Shown here piece after piece: positions 33,548 through 42,390 of a DNA stretch of 64,000 bases. The notes beneath the pieces were generated by a model that saw only the letters and a program-made list of their open reading frames with translations, searched no databases and was not told the DNA's origin. The translations under genes and the position numbers were made by a program. Origin of the DNA: Brevibacterium oceani (GTDB taxonomy: Bacteria; Actinomycetota; Actinomycetes; Actinomycetales; Brevibacteriaceae); NCBI RefSeq assembly GCF_013623835.1, contig NZ_JABKDE010000004.1:124001-188000 (forward strand). The letters are read 5' to 3'. Each line of letters opens with the position of its first letter. Position 1 is the stretch's first letter.

Positions 33548-35572
33548 TCAGTCCTTTCTGCGGCGGTTGCCGGAGATCAGCAGGATTGTGGACCCGAGGC
33601 CGACGAGGACGATGCCCAATCCGATGAGCATGCCGTTGCCCGTGGTGCCGGTTCGAGGCAGCTCGGCCGGTGGGGCCGGGGCCGCGGGAGTCTCGGCGAC
33701 CGGTGCGACCGGCGGGGTCTCCGGCTGTTCGGGAGGCGAGGTCGGCTGCTCGGGAGGCGAGGTTGGCTGCTCGGGCGGCGCCGGCGGCGAGCTCGGTTCC
33801 TCCGGTGGTGTCGGCGGTGCCGGGGGAGTGCTCGGCTTCTCCTCGGGTGGTCGGTGCACGGTCTCGGCGGGAACGCCCCAGTCGCTCGTCCACTCCGCAT
33901 TGACGTCGCTGCCCTCGATCGCCGTGACGTAGGTGACCCAGCCGACGGGCATGTCGATGGCCTCGGTGCTGATCTCGGCCCGACCGTCGGCATCGGCGAC
34001 GACAGTGAAGTCCTGAGTGGAGATCTCCTTGCCCTCGGGCTCCTCCGACTGCTCGGGTTCGCTCTCCACGTGGTAGGCGGTGACGGTGACCACAGCCTCG
34101 GAATCGGGCCGCAGCCCGGCCACGGCCACCTCGTCGTGGGTCTGCTTTCCTTCGAGCACCGCCTCGGTGTCGGCGGTCGGAGTCCACGGGACGAACCCCG
34201 TCTCTCGAGGTTGGCCGTGGATGCCCTTCCATTCCTTCGTCGCCTTGTCCCCGGCGATCGTCTCGGTGAAGTACAGCCAGCCGCGGAAGTCCTCGGGCAC
34301 CGTGACCTCACCGGAGGTATGAGTGCCGTTGCCGATGTCCTTCGAGGTCACCGACCCGATTTCGCGGGCGTCGTCGTTCTTCGTTCCCTGCTTCGGCTCC
34401 GTCGCCGTCCGCCACAGGGTGTGTTCGACGGTGACTGTGTGGTCGCCGATGAGTCCGGAGACGGTGAACTCGTCGGTGACGGTCTCGCCGGGCGTCGGCG
34501 TCTGGTCCGAGATCTCCGTGGTCACCTTCGGCTGAGAACTCAGGTCCACGGAAGCCTTTCCAGCGACCGAGGCGGGCGTGTCCGGGGTGACGACTCGCTG
34601 GACCCGGGTACCCGACGTCGGTTCGAACACCCGCACGGTCTGCGGGGCGACCTTCGCCTTCGCAGTCACGGCGAGTGTGCCGGGTGCGCTCGCCTGCAGC
34701 GTCGCGGTCACTGCCTCATCCCCGGTGGTCAGGGTCGTCGGGGCGTTCTTCGCGCCGCTCGCCTTGAGGGTGACTGGGACGTCGGGGACGTGTGCCCCGG
34801 AGGCGCTGAGCAGCGAGAGCGTCAGGGTCGCCTCATCGGTGGGAGTGCCGAGGATCCTGCCTGTGTCGTCGCCCTGGTCGTCCTTGTCGTCGCCGGGGCC
34901 GTTTTCCTCGGAACCGAGCCCCTTCGCATCTGTGCCACTCGAATCCGAGTCGGTCGAATCCGATGCCCAGGAGTCAGGAGAAGAGGCGGACTCCGGGGCG
35001 GTGTGGGGTTCGAGCACAGGCATTCGCAGGACCGGTTCGAGGCTGACTTCGAGGGTGTACGGACCGGCGTACTTCTTCGCCTTCGCGAGGATCGACGAGT
35101 GCTTCTTCGCGGCACCGGCGAACTTCTTGCCCAAGTCGGCAGGCTTCTGCGGCGGCACCATGTGGTCGTGGGGGAGCGCCGTGTCGAGTCGGGCGATGGC
35201 GCTGAGCCCGGCCTGCACATCCTTCGATGTCGAGCCGGCGTATTCGTGCAGTGCCCACGCAGTCTGCGCAGTGGTGACCTGCTCGGACTTCGCATCGTCG
35301 AAGTACTTCGGCAGCGGGGACTTCTTCCCGGCGTCGATGCAGTAAGACGAAGTGTCGGGGAAGGTCCGATACGAGCCGTACCAGGTCTTCCCCTGTTTCG
35401 CGTGATGCCAGATTCCGGGACCGTATGCGTTCGGAGCGGTCTGCACGGGCACCTCGCCGAGGTTGACCGGCGGACCCGCGGCCATGGCCGGTCCCAGCCC
35501 GATGAGGGAGGCCACGGTGAGGATGGTGAGAAGCAGGAAGGTGCGCAGCGATGCGAGTCTGAAAGTAGTCAT
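33548..35572 (-). CDS. LPXTG-anchored surface protein with Ig-like repeats
   Basis: A 674-residue secreted wall-anchored protein. A signal peptide covers residues 1-31 (LLLTILTVASLIGLGPAMAA). The first folded region (about 35-130) contains YGSYRTFPDTSSYCIDAGKK and a helical stretch. An Asp/Ser-rich linker near 205-245 separates it from two beta-rich, Ig-like regions (about 250-540). A Pro/Glu/Ser spacer with repeated PPEQPTS units follows. The end is LPRTG, a hydrophobic helix and NRRRKD, a sortase signal. I do not recognise a named family. The YCID segment recalls thioester-type adhesin domains, but I cannot confirm that. No sortase gene is in the window. The ATG has only AAGG one base upstream, so the start is uncertain. 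Confidence 0.8.
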   Translation of the reverse strand: MTTFRLASLRTFLLLTILTVASLIGLGPAMAAGPPVNLGEVPVQTAPNAYGPGIWHHAKQGKTWYGSYRTFPDTSSYCIDAGKKSPLPKYFDDAKSEQVTTAQTAWALHEYAGSTSKDVQAGLSAIARLDTALPHDHMVPPQKPADLGKKFAGAAKKHSSILAKAKKYAGPYTLEVSLEPVLRMPVLEPHTAPESASSPDSWASDSTDSDSSGTDAKGLGSEENGPGDDKDDQGDDTGRILGTPTDEATLTLSLLSASGAHVPDVPVTLKASGAKNAPTTLTTGDEAVTATLQASAPGTLAVTAKAKVAPQTVRVFEPTSGTRVQRVVTPDTPASVAGKASVDLSSQPKVTTEISDQTPTPGETVTDEFTVSGLIGDHTVTVEHTLWRTATEPKQGTKNDDAREIGSVTSKDIGNGTHTSGEVTVPEDFRGWLYFTETIAGDKATKEWKGIHGQPRETGFVPWTPTADTEAVLEGKQTHDEVAVAGLRPDSEAVVTVTAYHVESEPEQSEEPEGKEISTQDFTVVADADGRAEISTEAIDMPVGWVTYVTAIEGSDVNAEWTSDWGVPAETVHRPPEEKPSTPPAPPTPPEEPSSPPAPPEQPTSPPEQPTSPPEQPETPPVAPVAETPAAPAPPAELPRTGTTGNGMLIGLGIVLVGLGSTILLISGNRRRKD

Positions 35573-35725
35573 GCCTTGATTCGACACGGCGGACACAGAC
35601 GGTGACCAGGGTCGAATGTGAGCCTGTGGAAACACGATTCTGCATCCACAGGATTTCACGCTCGAGTGGCGCCGATGTGGGCGTGGCCCGAGGTGGCGAG
35701 TCACCCGCGGGAAACGGGGGATCTG

Positions 35726-35833
35726 ATGATTTCGACGACGCCGGACCCCGCCGAGGCGGCCGCTCCGTTTCCCTTCCTTCCACAGTCGAGTACGTCGGAG
35801 TGGGAGCTGATGGTGATCGCGGAGCGGGGCTGA
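35726..35833 (+). CDS. Possible 35-residue small protein in the 404-bp gap before prsW
   Basis: The interval 35573-35976 separates the divergent LPXTG and PrsW genes and has no large gene. It contains a short frame, MISTTPDPAEAAAPFPFLPQ through ELMVIAERG, with GGGGGAT six bases before the ATG. The frame can be extended to GTG 35618. There is no recognised homology and it may be chance. The rest of the gap is presumably promoter sequence for the two flanking genes. Confidence 0.25.
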   Translation: MISTTPDPAEAAAPFPFLPQSSTSEWELMVIAERG

Positions 35834-35976
35834 TCAGGCCCACTGCGCGCATTCGCGTGCGGTGACAGTCCGCTGAAGTGTTACTGGACGGATACAACTT
35901 CGGCAACGTGATGTCGGTGTTCGACTCTAAACTTAGAAGAGAGCGGTGCATTCCCCCAACGTGAGAAGGACGATCT

Positions 35977-37635
35977 ATGTCGGCACAGAACGGTCCCGGT
36001 CCTCAGGACCCGAACCAGCCAGGGCCGCGGCGCCCGCAGCCGCCCCAGGTACAGGGCCCCGGGACTCAGGGCGCTCCGCCAGCCCACGGGGTGCCGCAGC
36101 AGGTGCCGCCGCAGCAGAACAATGATCGGTTTCGTCCGCGCCCGCAGGGTACCCAGCAGCCGCAGCCTCAGGGCACCCAGCAGGCGCGGCAGCAGCAGCC
36201 AGCACCGGGACAGCCGCCGTTCCAGCAGCCACCGATGCAGGGCCAGCCGCAGGCGTACGTTCAGCAACCCATGCCGGGCCAGCCGATGCCGACCCAGCCC
36301 CCGATGCAGATGCAGCCGCCGATGCAACCGCCGCCGGCGCAGGCGCGCGTCTACGCCCAGCCCAGGTTCGCCCCGACCGTGACCCAGGAGATGCGGATCC
36401 GCGCGGGGATGCAGGCACCCCAACAGGTGGTCACCGAGACCCCATGGACCGGTGCGGTCCGACAGAACCAGCCGCCGACCGAGCCTGACTCGACCGGCAA
36501 CATCGTCCGGCTCGTCGCCGCCATCCTTGTGCTCTTTGTACTCGTCGTCGGGCTGATCCTCCTCGCCATCGCCGGAGGATTCAGCTTCGGCGTCCGTCTC
36601 TTCGCGCTCATCGGTCTCTCGGCCATTCCGCTCGTCGGCATCGTCGCCTATGTGCTCTGGCTGGATCGGTGGAAACCTCAGCCGAAGCTCCTCCTCGGCA
36701 TCTGCCTGCTCTGGGGTGCTGTCGCCGCGGTCATCCTCACCCTTGTGTTCTCCTTCTTCACCGATCTCGCGCTCTACATGGTCGGCATCAATGGGGTGCC
36801 CAACGTTCTCGGCGCCATCTTCCAAGCTCCACCCGTCGAGGAGTCGACGAAGACCGTCCTCCTCGTCGTCATCGTCCTCGCCGCCCGTCGCTACTTCGAG
36901 GGACCTCTCGACGGACTCGTCTACGGTTCACTCATCGGTGCGGGCTTCGCCTTCACAGAGAACATCCTCTATCTCGGCCAGTCATGGAACGACGGTGAGC
37001 TCGGGGGACTGGCCGTGACGTTCGCCATGCGCTGCCTGGGCTCGCCGCTGCTGCACATCGCCTTCTCGACCTGCGCCGGTGTGTCCATCGGCTTCGCGGC
37101 TCGCAAATGGCCCTGGTGGGCGACGGCCCTCATGTGGCTGCCGGGCCTCATCGTCGGCATCCTCCTCCACGGTTTCTGGAACGGATCGATGACGCTCCTC
37201 GGGGTCTTGGGACAGCTGACCCGTGACATCATGGGCGGTATGCTCCCACAGATCATCGGCCTCATCCTCCTCAGCATCATCCTCTCCGGAGCGTGGGTGA
37301 CACTCGGACTCATGCTGCGCCGCAGCGAACGGATGCACACGCAGAACATGCTCGGCGACTATGCGAACTCGGGATGGCTCACCCACGCCGAGGTCGACAT
37401 GCTCGGCACCTGGAAGGGACGGAAGAACGGCCGCGACTGGGCCAAATCGTTCCCCGGCGGAAAAGAGGAGATGCGCACCATGATCCGCACCTCCGGGAAA
37501 CTCTCGACGACACGGATGCGCGTCCTCGCCGGCATCGGCGGTGACCAGGAGCGCAAGATCGAACGTGCCGAACTCAAGCAGTTCTCCGATGCCCGCGAGC
37601 GTCTGCTGGCGGCGTCGAGAAGAACGGCCGGGTAA
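35977..37635 (+). CDS. PrsW-family intramembrane metalloprotease
   Basis: A 552-residue membrane protease. Residues 1-165 form a disordered Pro/Gln/Met-rich cytoplasmic region built on repeated QPPMQ- and GQP-type units. The membrane domain begins near residue 175 and has about eight helices. The PrsW catalytic motifs are present: PPVEESTKTVLLV (E-E pair), GAGFAFTENILYL, PLLHIAFSTCAG and ILLHGFWNGSM with the metal-binding histidines. A basic C-terminal cytoplasmic tail of about 100 residues follows. PrsW proteases cleave membrane anti-sigma factors in other bacteria; the target here is unknown. The MarP-like protease gene starts nine bases downstream, so the two are co-transcribed. Confidence 0.88.
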   Translation: MSAQNGPGPQDPNQPGPRRPQPPQVQGPGTQGAPPAHGVPQQVPPQQNNDRFRPRPQGTQQPQPQGTQQARQQQPAPGQPPFQQPPMQGQPQAYVQQPMPGQPMPTQPPMQMQPPMQPPPAQARVYAQPRFAPTVTQEMRIRAGMQAPQQVVTETPWTGAVRQNQPPTEPDSTGNIVRLVAAILVLFVLVVGLILLAIAGGFSFGVRLFALIGLSAIPLVGIVAYVLWLDRWKPQPKLLLGICLLWGAVAAVILTLVFSFFTDLALYMVGINGVPNVLGAIFQAPPVEESTKTVLLVVIVLAARRYFEGPLDGLVYGSLIGAGFAFTENILYLGQSWNDGELGGLAVTFAMRCLGSPLLHIAFSTCAGVSIGFAARKWPWWATALMWLPGLIVGILLHGFWNGSMTLLGVLGQLTRDIMGGMLPQIIGLILLSIILSGAWVTLGLMLRRSERMHTQNMLGDYANSGWLTHAEVDMLGTWKGRKNGRDWAKSFPGGKEEMRTMIRTSGKLSTTRMRVLAGIGGDQERKIERAELKQFSDARERLLAASRRTAG

Positions 37636-37644
37636 GCACCAGCA

Positions 37645-38835
37645 GTGACCGTCCTCGACATCCTCCTCATCGTCCTCGGGATCGGTGCGCTCTTCGCCGG
37701 TTTCCGCCAGGGCTTCATCACCGGGCTCGGAACCGCCGCAGGATTCGTCGTCGGATGGATCCTCGGACGCCTGCTCTCGCCGCTGGTCGAAACGCTGAGC
37801 GAGGGCACGACCGCGATGGAGAACCCCGGCGTCCTCATGCTGCTCGCCTCGATGCCGCTGGTCCTCAGCGTCCTCTTCGCATTCGCAGGCAGCGGCGTGG
37901 GCGCGTGGATCAAACGCTCGATGGACTCCGATCTCGGGCAGGGCATCGATGCAGTCGGGGGCACCATCACCGCGGGCATCGTCTACGTCCTGGTCGTGTG
38001 GCTCGCCGCCGGTTTCGTCCGCACCACCCCGCTGGTCGAACCGAACCGGTGGGTCGCGGACTCCGCCGTCATCGCCTCCATCGACCGTACGATCCCCTAC
38101 TCCTCCCAGATGGCCCTCGGCGGTCTGGCGAAGGGACTCAGCGCCACCGGATTCCCGCAGGTCTTCTCGGGCCAACCCGAACAGATCCGCGGTGTCGGCG
38201 AACCCGACGAAGCCATGGTCGACGTCGGCCGCAGCGTCGAAGACTCCGTCGTCAAGATCACGACCACGGCCACCACCTGCCCGACCGGCTCCGAAGGCTC
38301 GGGCTTCGTCTACCGCGACGGCCTCGTCGCCACCAACGCCCACGTCGTGGCCGGCTCTTCGGACCTGGCGGTCCAGGTCGGCGGCAAGGGGCGGCCCTAT
38401 CCCGCCGAGGTGGTCGAATTCGACGCCGAAGCCGACGTGGCCGTCCTCCGGGTTCCCGAACTCGAGGCTCCCGCGCTCGACTTCGGCGACGGGCTCGGAC
38501 CGGGGGATGACTCCGTGGTCGTCGGGTTCCCCGCCAACGGCCCCTACACGATCTCACCGACGCGGGTGCGTGAGAAGATCAACGCCCGCGGCCTCGACAT
38601 CTACGACGAGAGCTCGGTCGTCCGTGAGGTGTATTCGGTGCGCGGCATCGTCCGCGAAGGCAACTCGGGCGGCCCGCTCATCGATGCTCAGGGCAGGGTC
38701 GTCGGCATGGTGTTCGCACGCTCGGCCACCGACGACGAGACCGGCTACGCCCTCACCCGCGCCGAGATCGCCGATGAACTCGAAGCCGGGGCGAACAACC
38801 GCACCCCGCAGCCGACGGGACAGTGTACGAATTGA
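37645..38835 (+). CDS. MarP-like membrane serine protease (CvpA membrane domain plus trypsin fold)
   Basis: A 396-residue protein. Four predicted helices in residues 1-125 form a CvpA/colicin V-production-type membrane domain (TVLDILLIVLGIGALFAGF). The remainder is a periplasmic trypsin-like protease with the catalytic triad in TNAHVV (His), EADVAVLRV (Asp) and EGNSGGPLID (Ser). Cys in TTTATTCPTG and the C-terminal QCTN could form a disulfide. In Mycobacterium the homologue MarP supports acid and oxidative stress resistance and activates a peptidoglycan hydrolase. GTG 37645 is used; the ribosome-binding site is weak, as often for a gene coupled closely to its upstream partner. Confidence 0.88.
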   Translation: MTVLDILLIVLGIGALFAGFRQGFITGLGTAAGFVVGWILGRLLSPLVETLSEGTTAMENPGVLMLLASMPLVLSVLFAFAGSGVGAWIKRSMDSDLGQGIDAVGGTITAGIVYVLVVWLAAGFVRTTPLVEPNRWVADSAVIASIDRTIPYSSQMALGGLAKGLSATGFPQVFSGQPEQIRGVGEPDEAMVDVGRSVEDSVVKITTTATTCPTGSEGSGFVYRDGLVATNAHVVAGSSDLAVQVGGKGRPYPAEVVEFDAEADVAVLRVPELEAPALDFGDGLGPGDDSVVVGFPANGPYTISPTRVREKINARGLDIYDESSVVREVYSVRGIVREGNSGGPLIDAQGRVVGMVFARSATDDETGYALTRAEIADELEAGANNRTPQPTGQCTN

Positions 38836-38839
38836 AGCA

Positions 38840-38870
38840 GTGCACCAGCTGAACCGGTGCACCAGCTGAA
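38840..38870. repeat. Tandem 14-bp direct repeat between convergent genes
   Basis: GTGCACCAGCTGAA occurs at 38840-38853 and again at 38857-38870, in the gap between the MarP-like gene and the EEP-family gene. Each unit contains the GTGCAC palindrome. It may be a slippage product; no function is evident. Confidence 0.7.
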
Positions 38871-38873
38871 GGC

Positions 38874-39815
38874 CTACTTGAGGTCCAACCCGGCGAGCAC
38901 GGCACGGTGGTCGCTCGATCCCTTGTCGAGCACCTCGTCGCTGGTGGCGTCGAAGCCGCGGTAGAGGATGTGGTCGAGCCGGGTCACGGGGAACTGTGCG
39001 GGCCAGGTGAAGCCGAAGCCGCCTCGGGCCTGTTCCCGCGAATCGGTGAGCGGGGGAACCAGCGTGGACATGTTGTTGTCGGTCGATGCGGTGTTGAAGT
39101 CGCCGGCGACGATGACATGGTCGGCCCCGTCGGTCTCCACCGTCGTGGCCAGTCGACGCAGGGCGGCGTTGCGCATGGACTCATGCCCCGGACGGACCGA
39201 GGGCATGTGCACGGCATAGAACCGGATGTCGCCGTGGTCGGTCGAAACCGTCGTGGCGAAGGCGCGCGGCCACTGCAGGCCGAGGTCGACCTCTTCGGGC
39301 TCGGTCATCGGCCACTTCGACCACACCCCGACGGTGTCGAGGACCCGGGAATGGGCGAACGAGGAGTCGAGCTCCTTGTGGATGATCTTGCCCGACAGCG
39401 ACTCGAGCTCCTGGATCGTGACGATGTCGGGGTCGCGGTCGACGAGGTTCTGCGCCGCGGCCGTGGGCTGCGGCATCCGCGCACCGACGTTGTGGGTGGC
39501 CACCGTGATGTCGGGTTCTCCGGAGTCCTCGTTCGGCAGCAGTGCGGGCCCGAACATGCCCGCCCACACGAGAGCAGGAACGAGGAACCCGATGGCCGAG
39601 AGCCAGGAGAAGCGGATGAGGGTCATCAGCAGCACGAGAGCCAGGACGATCCCCGTCCACGGCAGGATCGTCTCGACGACGAGCGCGAAGCCCATCCTCG
39701 TCGGAAGCAGTTCGTGGAGAAGCAGGAACGCCGCATAGAGGATCCCGAAGATCAATGCGGTGATGCCCTTTGCGGGGCTGTGCCGTCTGCGCGCTGGAGA
39801 ATATGCCTGGTTCAT
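38874..39815 (-). CDS. Membrane-anchored endonuclease/exonuclease/phosphatase-family protein
   Basis: A 313-residue protein with three N-terminal membrane helices (about residues 17-36, 45-65 and 70-92) and a C-terminal extracytoplasmic EEP domain. Catalytic segments are ATHNVGARMP, IVTIQELESL (metal-binding Glu), FYAVHMPSV, VIVAGDFNTAS and SSDHRAVLAGLDL. Relatives annotated this way include nucleases and lipid or sugar phosphate phosphatases, so the substrate is not certain. The ATG at 39815 lacks a ribosome-binding site but has TAAGAT nine bases upstream, suggesting a very short leader. Confidence 0.85.
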   Translation of the reverse strand: MNQAYSPARRRHSPAKGITALIFGILYAAFLLLHELLPTRMGFALVVETILPWTGIVLALVLLMTLIRFSWLSAIGFLVPALVWAGMFGPALLPNEDSGEPDITVATHNVGARMPQPTAAAQNLVDRDPDIVTIQELESLSGKIIHKELDSSFAHSRVLDTVGVWSKWPMTEPEEVDLGLQWPRAFATTVSTDHGDIRFYAVHMPSVRPGHESMRNAALRRLATTVETDGADHVIVAGDFNTASTDNNMSTLVPPLTDSREQARGGFGFTWPAQFPVTRLDHILYRGFDATSDEVLDKGSSDHRAVLAGLDLK

Positions 39816-39947
39816 CGCTAAAGAATCTTAACCGCGAAGTCTGGCTCCACGCTGGGTGGGCGATGCGATGCGGCTCACAGCCTCCGGGCGCAGGACAAGG
39901 CATCCTGCACGAAGTCGTGTGCTCGGGTCTGGGCTGTCGCGTTCAGG

Positions 39948-40769
39948 TCAGCGACGCGCTGTCGCGCTCCAGACGGTGACGTCGGGATGCGTGTCGTAGC
40001 GGTAGCCCGAACCCCTCATCGTGCGCACCACGGGGGAGTATTCGCCGAGACGGCGGCGCAGTCGGCGGATGTGCACGTCGACGGTGCGCTCATCGGGAAC
40101 CTCGCTGCCGGACCATACGGCGCTGATGAGGTCTTCGCGGGGCAGGGTCTCATCGGCGTGGGTGACGAGCGTGGCGAGGAGATCGAACTCCTTGGTCGTG
40201 ACGTCGACGAGCTCACCGTCGATGCGGACCTCGCGGCGCGGAATGTCGATGCGCAGCCGCTCGGCGGCGGCATCGGCGTAGGTGTTCCCGGCGCGACCGC
40301 CGAATCCGCGCGGTGCCGGTGCGGCAGGCGCCTGGTCCTCGTCCCGCAACGTCGGCGGGTGGATGCGGTTGGGGATCCTCGAGCGCACCGGTCCATGCGT
40401 CGCCGCCGGCGCTCCGGTCGCAGCGGGGGAGCCGGTGGCCACGGCTCTGACGGCGTCGATGTCGCTGCCGCGCCCCTCGGGGGCCAGGGCGATGACGGCT
40501 TGGGTCTCGGCCTGGCTGGCCAGTTCCTTCGCATAGGCCTGAAGCTCGCCGGCGATGGCGGAGAGGTTCGTGCCGTCGGCGGCGGCCTTGGACTCGTCGA
40601 GTCCGATGTAGACGATGATGCCGCGAGCGGCCTTCGGTGAGGGTACGACTCCGGCGGGGCCGAAGGTGTGCGGGGCGTTCTGCGGGTCCACTGCGCTCAA
40701 CCTGGCTCCTGCGCGTCGGGTGGCCACGGCACTGCGTGGGTGGACGTAGGCGGGTTCTGGATTCGACAT
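39948..40769 (-). CDS. Winged-helix (OmpR/PhoB-type) regulator without a receiver domain
   Basis: A 273-residue protein. The C-terminal 100 residues are a canonical OmpR/PhoB DNA-binding domain (VTTKEFDLLATLVTHADETLPREDL, DERTVDVHIRRLRRRLGEY, TMRGSGYRYD). The N-terminal half lacks the phosphoacceptor Asp and other receiver motifs. Residues 48-110 form a small alpha/beta region (RGIIVYIGLDESKAAADGTN, TQAVIALAPEGRGSD), followed by an Ala/Pro linker. The input signal is therefore not phosphorylation by a standard kinase, and no kinase gene is adjacent. ATG 40769 has AAAGGACAG upstream. Confidence 0.82.
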   Translation of the reverse strand: MSNPEPAYVHPRSAVATRRAGARLSAVDPQNAPHTFGPAGVVPSPKAARGIIVYIGLDESKAAADGTNLSAIAGELQAYAKELASQAETQAVIALAPEGRGSDIDAVRAVATGSPAATGAPAATHGPVRSRIPNRIHPPTLRDEDQAPAAPAPRGFGGRAGNTYADAAAERLRIDIPRREVRIDGELVDVTTKEFDLLATLVTHADETLPREDLISAVWSGSEVPDERTVDVHIRRLRRRLGEYSPVVRTMRGSGYRYDTHPDVTVWSATARR

Positions 40770-41077
40770 GACTGTCCTTTGCTCCGACCATCGGGTCGAT
40801 ATGACTGAATGAGTCCGCTGCTTGAGTGTGCGTGTTCTCGTTCGAGGCCGGACAGCGGGAGGGCGATCACCGACCGCGAACGCAGCGCATACACATGGCT
40901 GCTGCGGGCATTCGCATCAGGTGAGTGGCTGAAGTCATGGCTTCATTATTTGTCACAAAACTTCGGCGGTGCAAAGGAAAAGCCGAAAATGAGACGACTG
41001 TGACGAAATATGACGACATCCTCGCCGAGGCGGCCGACCGATTTCGTCATCTGCGGGCACGCGCCGCCCGCGCGGCG
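40770..41077. other. 308-bp intergenic region without a recognisable gene
   Basis: The stretch between the winged-helix regulator and the 3' end of upp is markedly AT-richer around 40940-41010 (TTATTTGTCACAAAACTTCG). Two TGTGAC-like half-sites, TTTGTCACAAAA and CTGTGACGAAAT, could be regulator sites. Short open frames here lack convincing coding character. It must contain the promoter of the winged-helix gene. Confidence 0.5.
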
Positions 41078-41716
41078 TCAGTCGACGATTCCGTACATCC
41101 GGTCCCCAGCGTCGCCGAGGCCCGGGACGATGTAGCCCTTCTCGTTGAGCCGCTCGTCGAGGGCTGCGGTGCAGATCTTCACCTCGGCGGATTCGCTGTA
41201 GTCGCGTTCGATGCGTTTGACTCCCTCGGGTGCGGAGACGAGGCAGATCGCAGTGACGTCGCGGGCTCCGCGGGCGAGCAGGAAGTCGATCGCCATCGCC
41301 AGGGTGCCGCCGGTGGCGAGCATCGGATCGACGATGAAGATCTGCCGTCCGGTGAGGTCATCGGGCAGACGGTCGGCGTACGCGCTGGGCTCGAACGTCG
41401 TCTCGTCGCGGACCATGCCGAGGAAGCCCACCTCGGCGGTGGGAAGGATGCGCAGCATCCCGTCGAGCATGCCGAGCCCCGCGCGGAGGATCGGGACGAC
41501 GATCGGGCGGGGTTCGGCGATGCGGGTGCCGGTGAACGTCGAGACCGGGGTCTCGATCTCCTTGGCTTCGACGGCGACCGACCGTGTGGCCTCGTAGGCC
41601 AGCAGCATGACGAGCTCTTCCGTGAGCTGTCGGAATCGAGCGGAATCCGTGGTCCGATCGCGCAGAGCAGTGAGTTTGTGGTCGATGAGCGGGTGATCGG
41701 CGACGTGAAGATCCAT
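41078..41716 (-). CDS. upp: Uracil phosphoribosyltransferase
   Basis: A 212-residue enzyme that makes UMP from uracil and PRPP. The order of motifs fits the family: an N-terminal [31 protein letters not shown], the PRPP loop [19 protein letters not shown] near residue 130, and the uracil-binding C-terminus [17 protein letters not shown]. Length and end match bacterial Upp. ATG 41716 has no ribosome-binding site, but TACCAT stands six bases upstream, so the mRNA is probably leaderless. It is divergent from the tRNA deaminase-associated gene. Confidence 0.94.
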   Translation of the reverse strand: MDLHVADHPLIDHKLTALRDRTTDSARFRQLTEELVMLLAYEATRSVAVEAKEIETPVSTFTGTRIAEPRPIVVPILRAGLGMLDGMLRILPTAEVGFLGMVRDETTFEPSAYADRLPDDLTGRQIFIVDPMLATGGTLAMAIDFLLARGARDVTAICLVSAPEGVKRIERDYSESAEVKICTAALDERLNEKGYIVPGLGDAGDRMYGIVD

Positions 41717-41728
41717 ACCCAAATGGTA
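41717..41728 (-). promoter_or_regulatory. -10 box of a probably leaderless upp transcript
   Basis: On the minus strand TACCAT (41728-41723) is followed by six bases and ATG 41716. It is the same layout as for DUF2277, the PrpF-family gene, the dual-HTH gene, udk and the HNH gene. Confidence 0.6.
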
Positions 41729-41788
41729 CGGGAGAACTTCCCCGATCCGGCAGTGGTCAACGCGGGTCCGAGCGTACACAATGGAGGC

Positions 41789-42340
41789 ATGTCGTACTTC
41801 ACTGAGATCCTGGCCGATTCCGGCGACGGCTTCCGCGCCCTCGACGTCGACGTCCGCGACGCATCCGACCTCGACGATCTGGTCGATACGATGCGTTCGG
41901 CCGCGGGGGAGGACGGGGAGGCGATCGCCGTCATCGAACACGAGGACGAATGGTTCGGCCTCGTGCGCCTGTGCGAGAACAACGAGGTCAAGGTCTTCCT
42001 CTCCGATCTCGCCGCGGTCGAGGCGAGCCCTTTCGCGGAGATCTTCGCCGACTTCCTCGACGCCCGTCCCGACGCCTACGAGGCCGAGCCCGAGGAGGAC
42101 TTCGGAGCCGAGGAGGTCGAGGCCGATGACACCGACGATGAGGATGGCGACGAGGTCGAAATGCTCGAATTCGACCCCGACGCCGAATGGGGCGGGGACG
42201 CCGACATCTATGCCGACCGGGGAGTGCCCGCCGCCACGCTCATCGAGCAGGTCGAGGCGCACCGCTCCGACCCGGCCCGCGTCGTCGCCCACATCGGGGA
42301 GACCGTCGGATTCGCCGATCAGCTCGAGGCCGCCCGCTGA
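41789..42340 (+). CDS. tRNA adenosine deaminase-associated protein
   Basis: A 183-residue acidic protein of the actinobacterial family named for its constant position before tad[23 protein letters not shown] and [23 protein letters not shown] are typical. The middle (residues 105-135) is almost all Glu and Asp, and the end ([20 protein letters not shown]) is helical. Function is unproven; partnership with TadA is assumed from synteny. The tadA frame begins at or just after this gene's stop. ATG 41789 follows TACACA by eight bases, so a near-leaderless start is possible. Confidence 0.9.
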   Translation: MSYFTEILADSGDGFRALDVDVRDASDLDDLVDTMRSAAGEDGEAIAVIEHEDEWFGLVRLCENNEVKVFLSDLAAVEASPFAEIFADFLDARPDAYEAEPEEDFGAEEVEADDTDDEDGDEVEMLEFDPDAEWGGDADIYADRGVPAATLIEQVEAHRSDPARVVAHIGETVGFADQLEAAR

Positions 42341-42390
42341 GCGCTGGTGCCGGCACCCGTTCCTCTGCGGAGGCGGCGCGGTTCGATGAC

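Noticed and set aside
34578-35345. Plus-strand frames inside the LPXTG protein gene
   Set aside because: These are antisense shadows of a high-GC gene; the minus-strand product has a signal peptide and sortase signal, which decides the strand.
40809-41003. A 64-codon frame in the gap before upp
   Set aside because: Composition changes along its length and no family resemblance or ribosome-binding site supports it.
40925-42340. A single long plus-strand frame of 471 codons covering the upp region and the tRNA deaminase-associated gene
   Set aside because: Its first 290 codons are the antisense of upp, a clear minus-strand gene. The real plus-strand gene starts at 41789.
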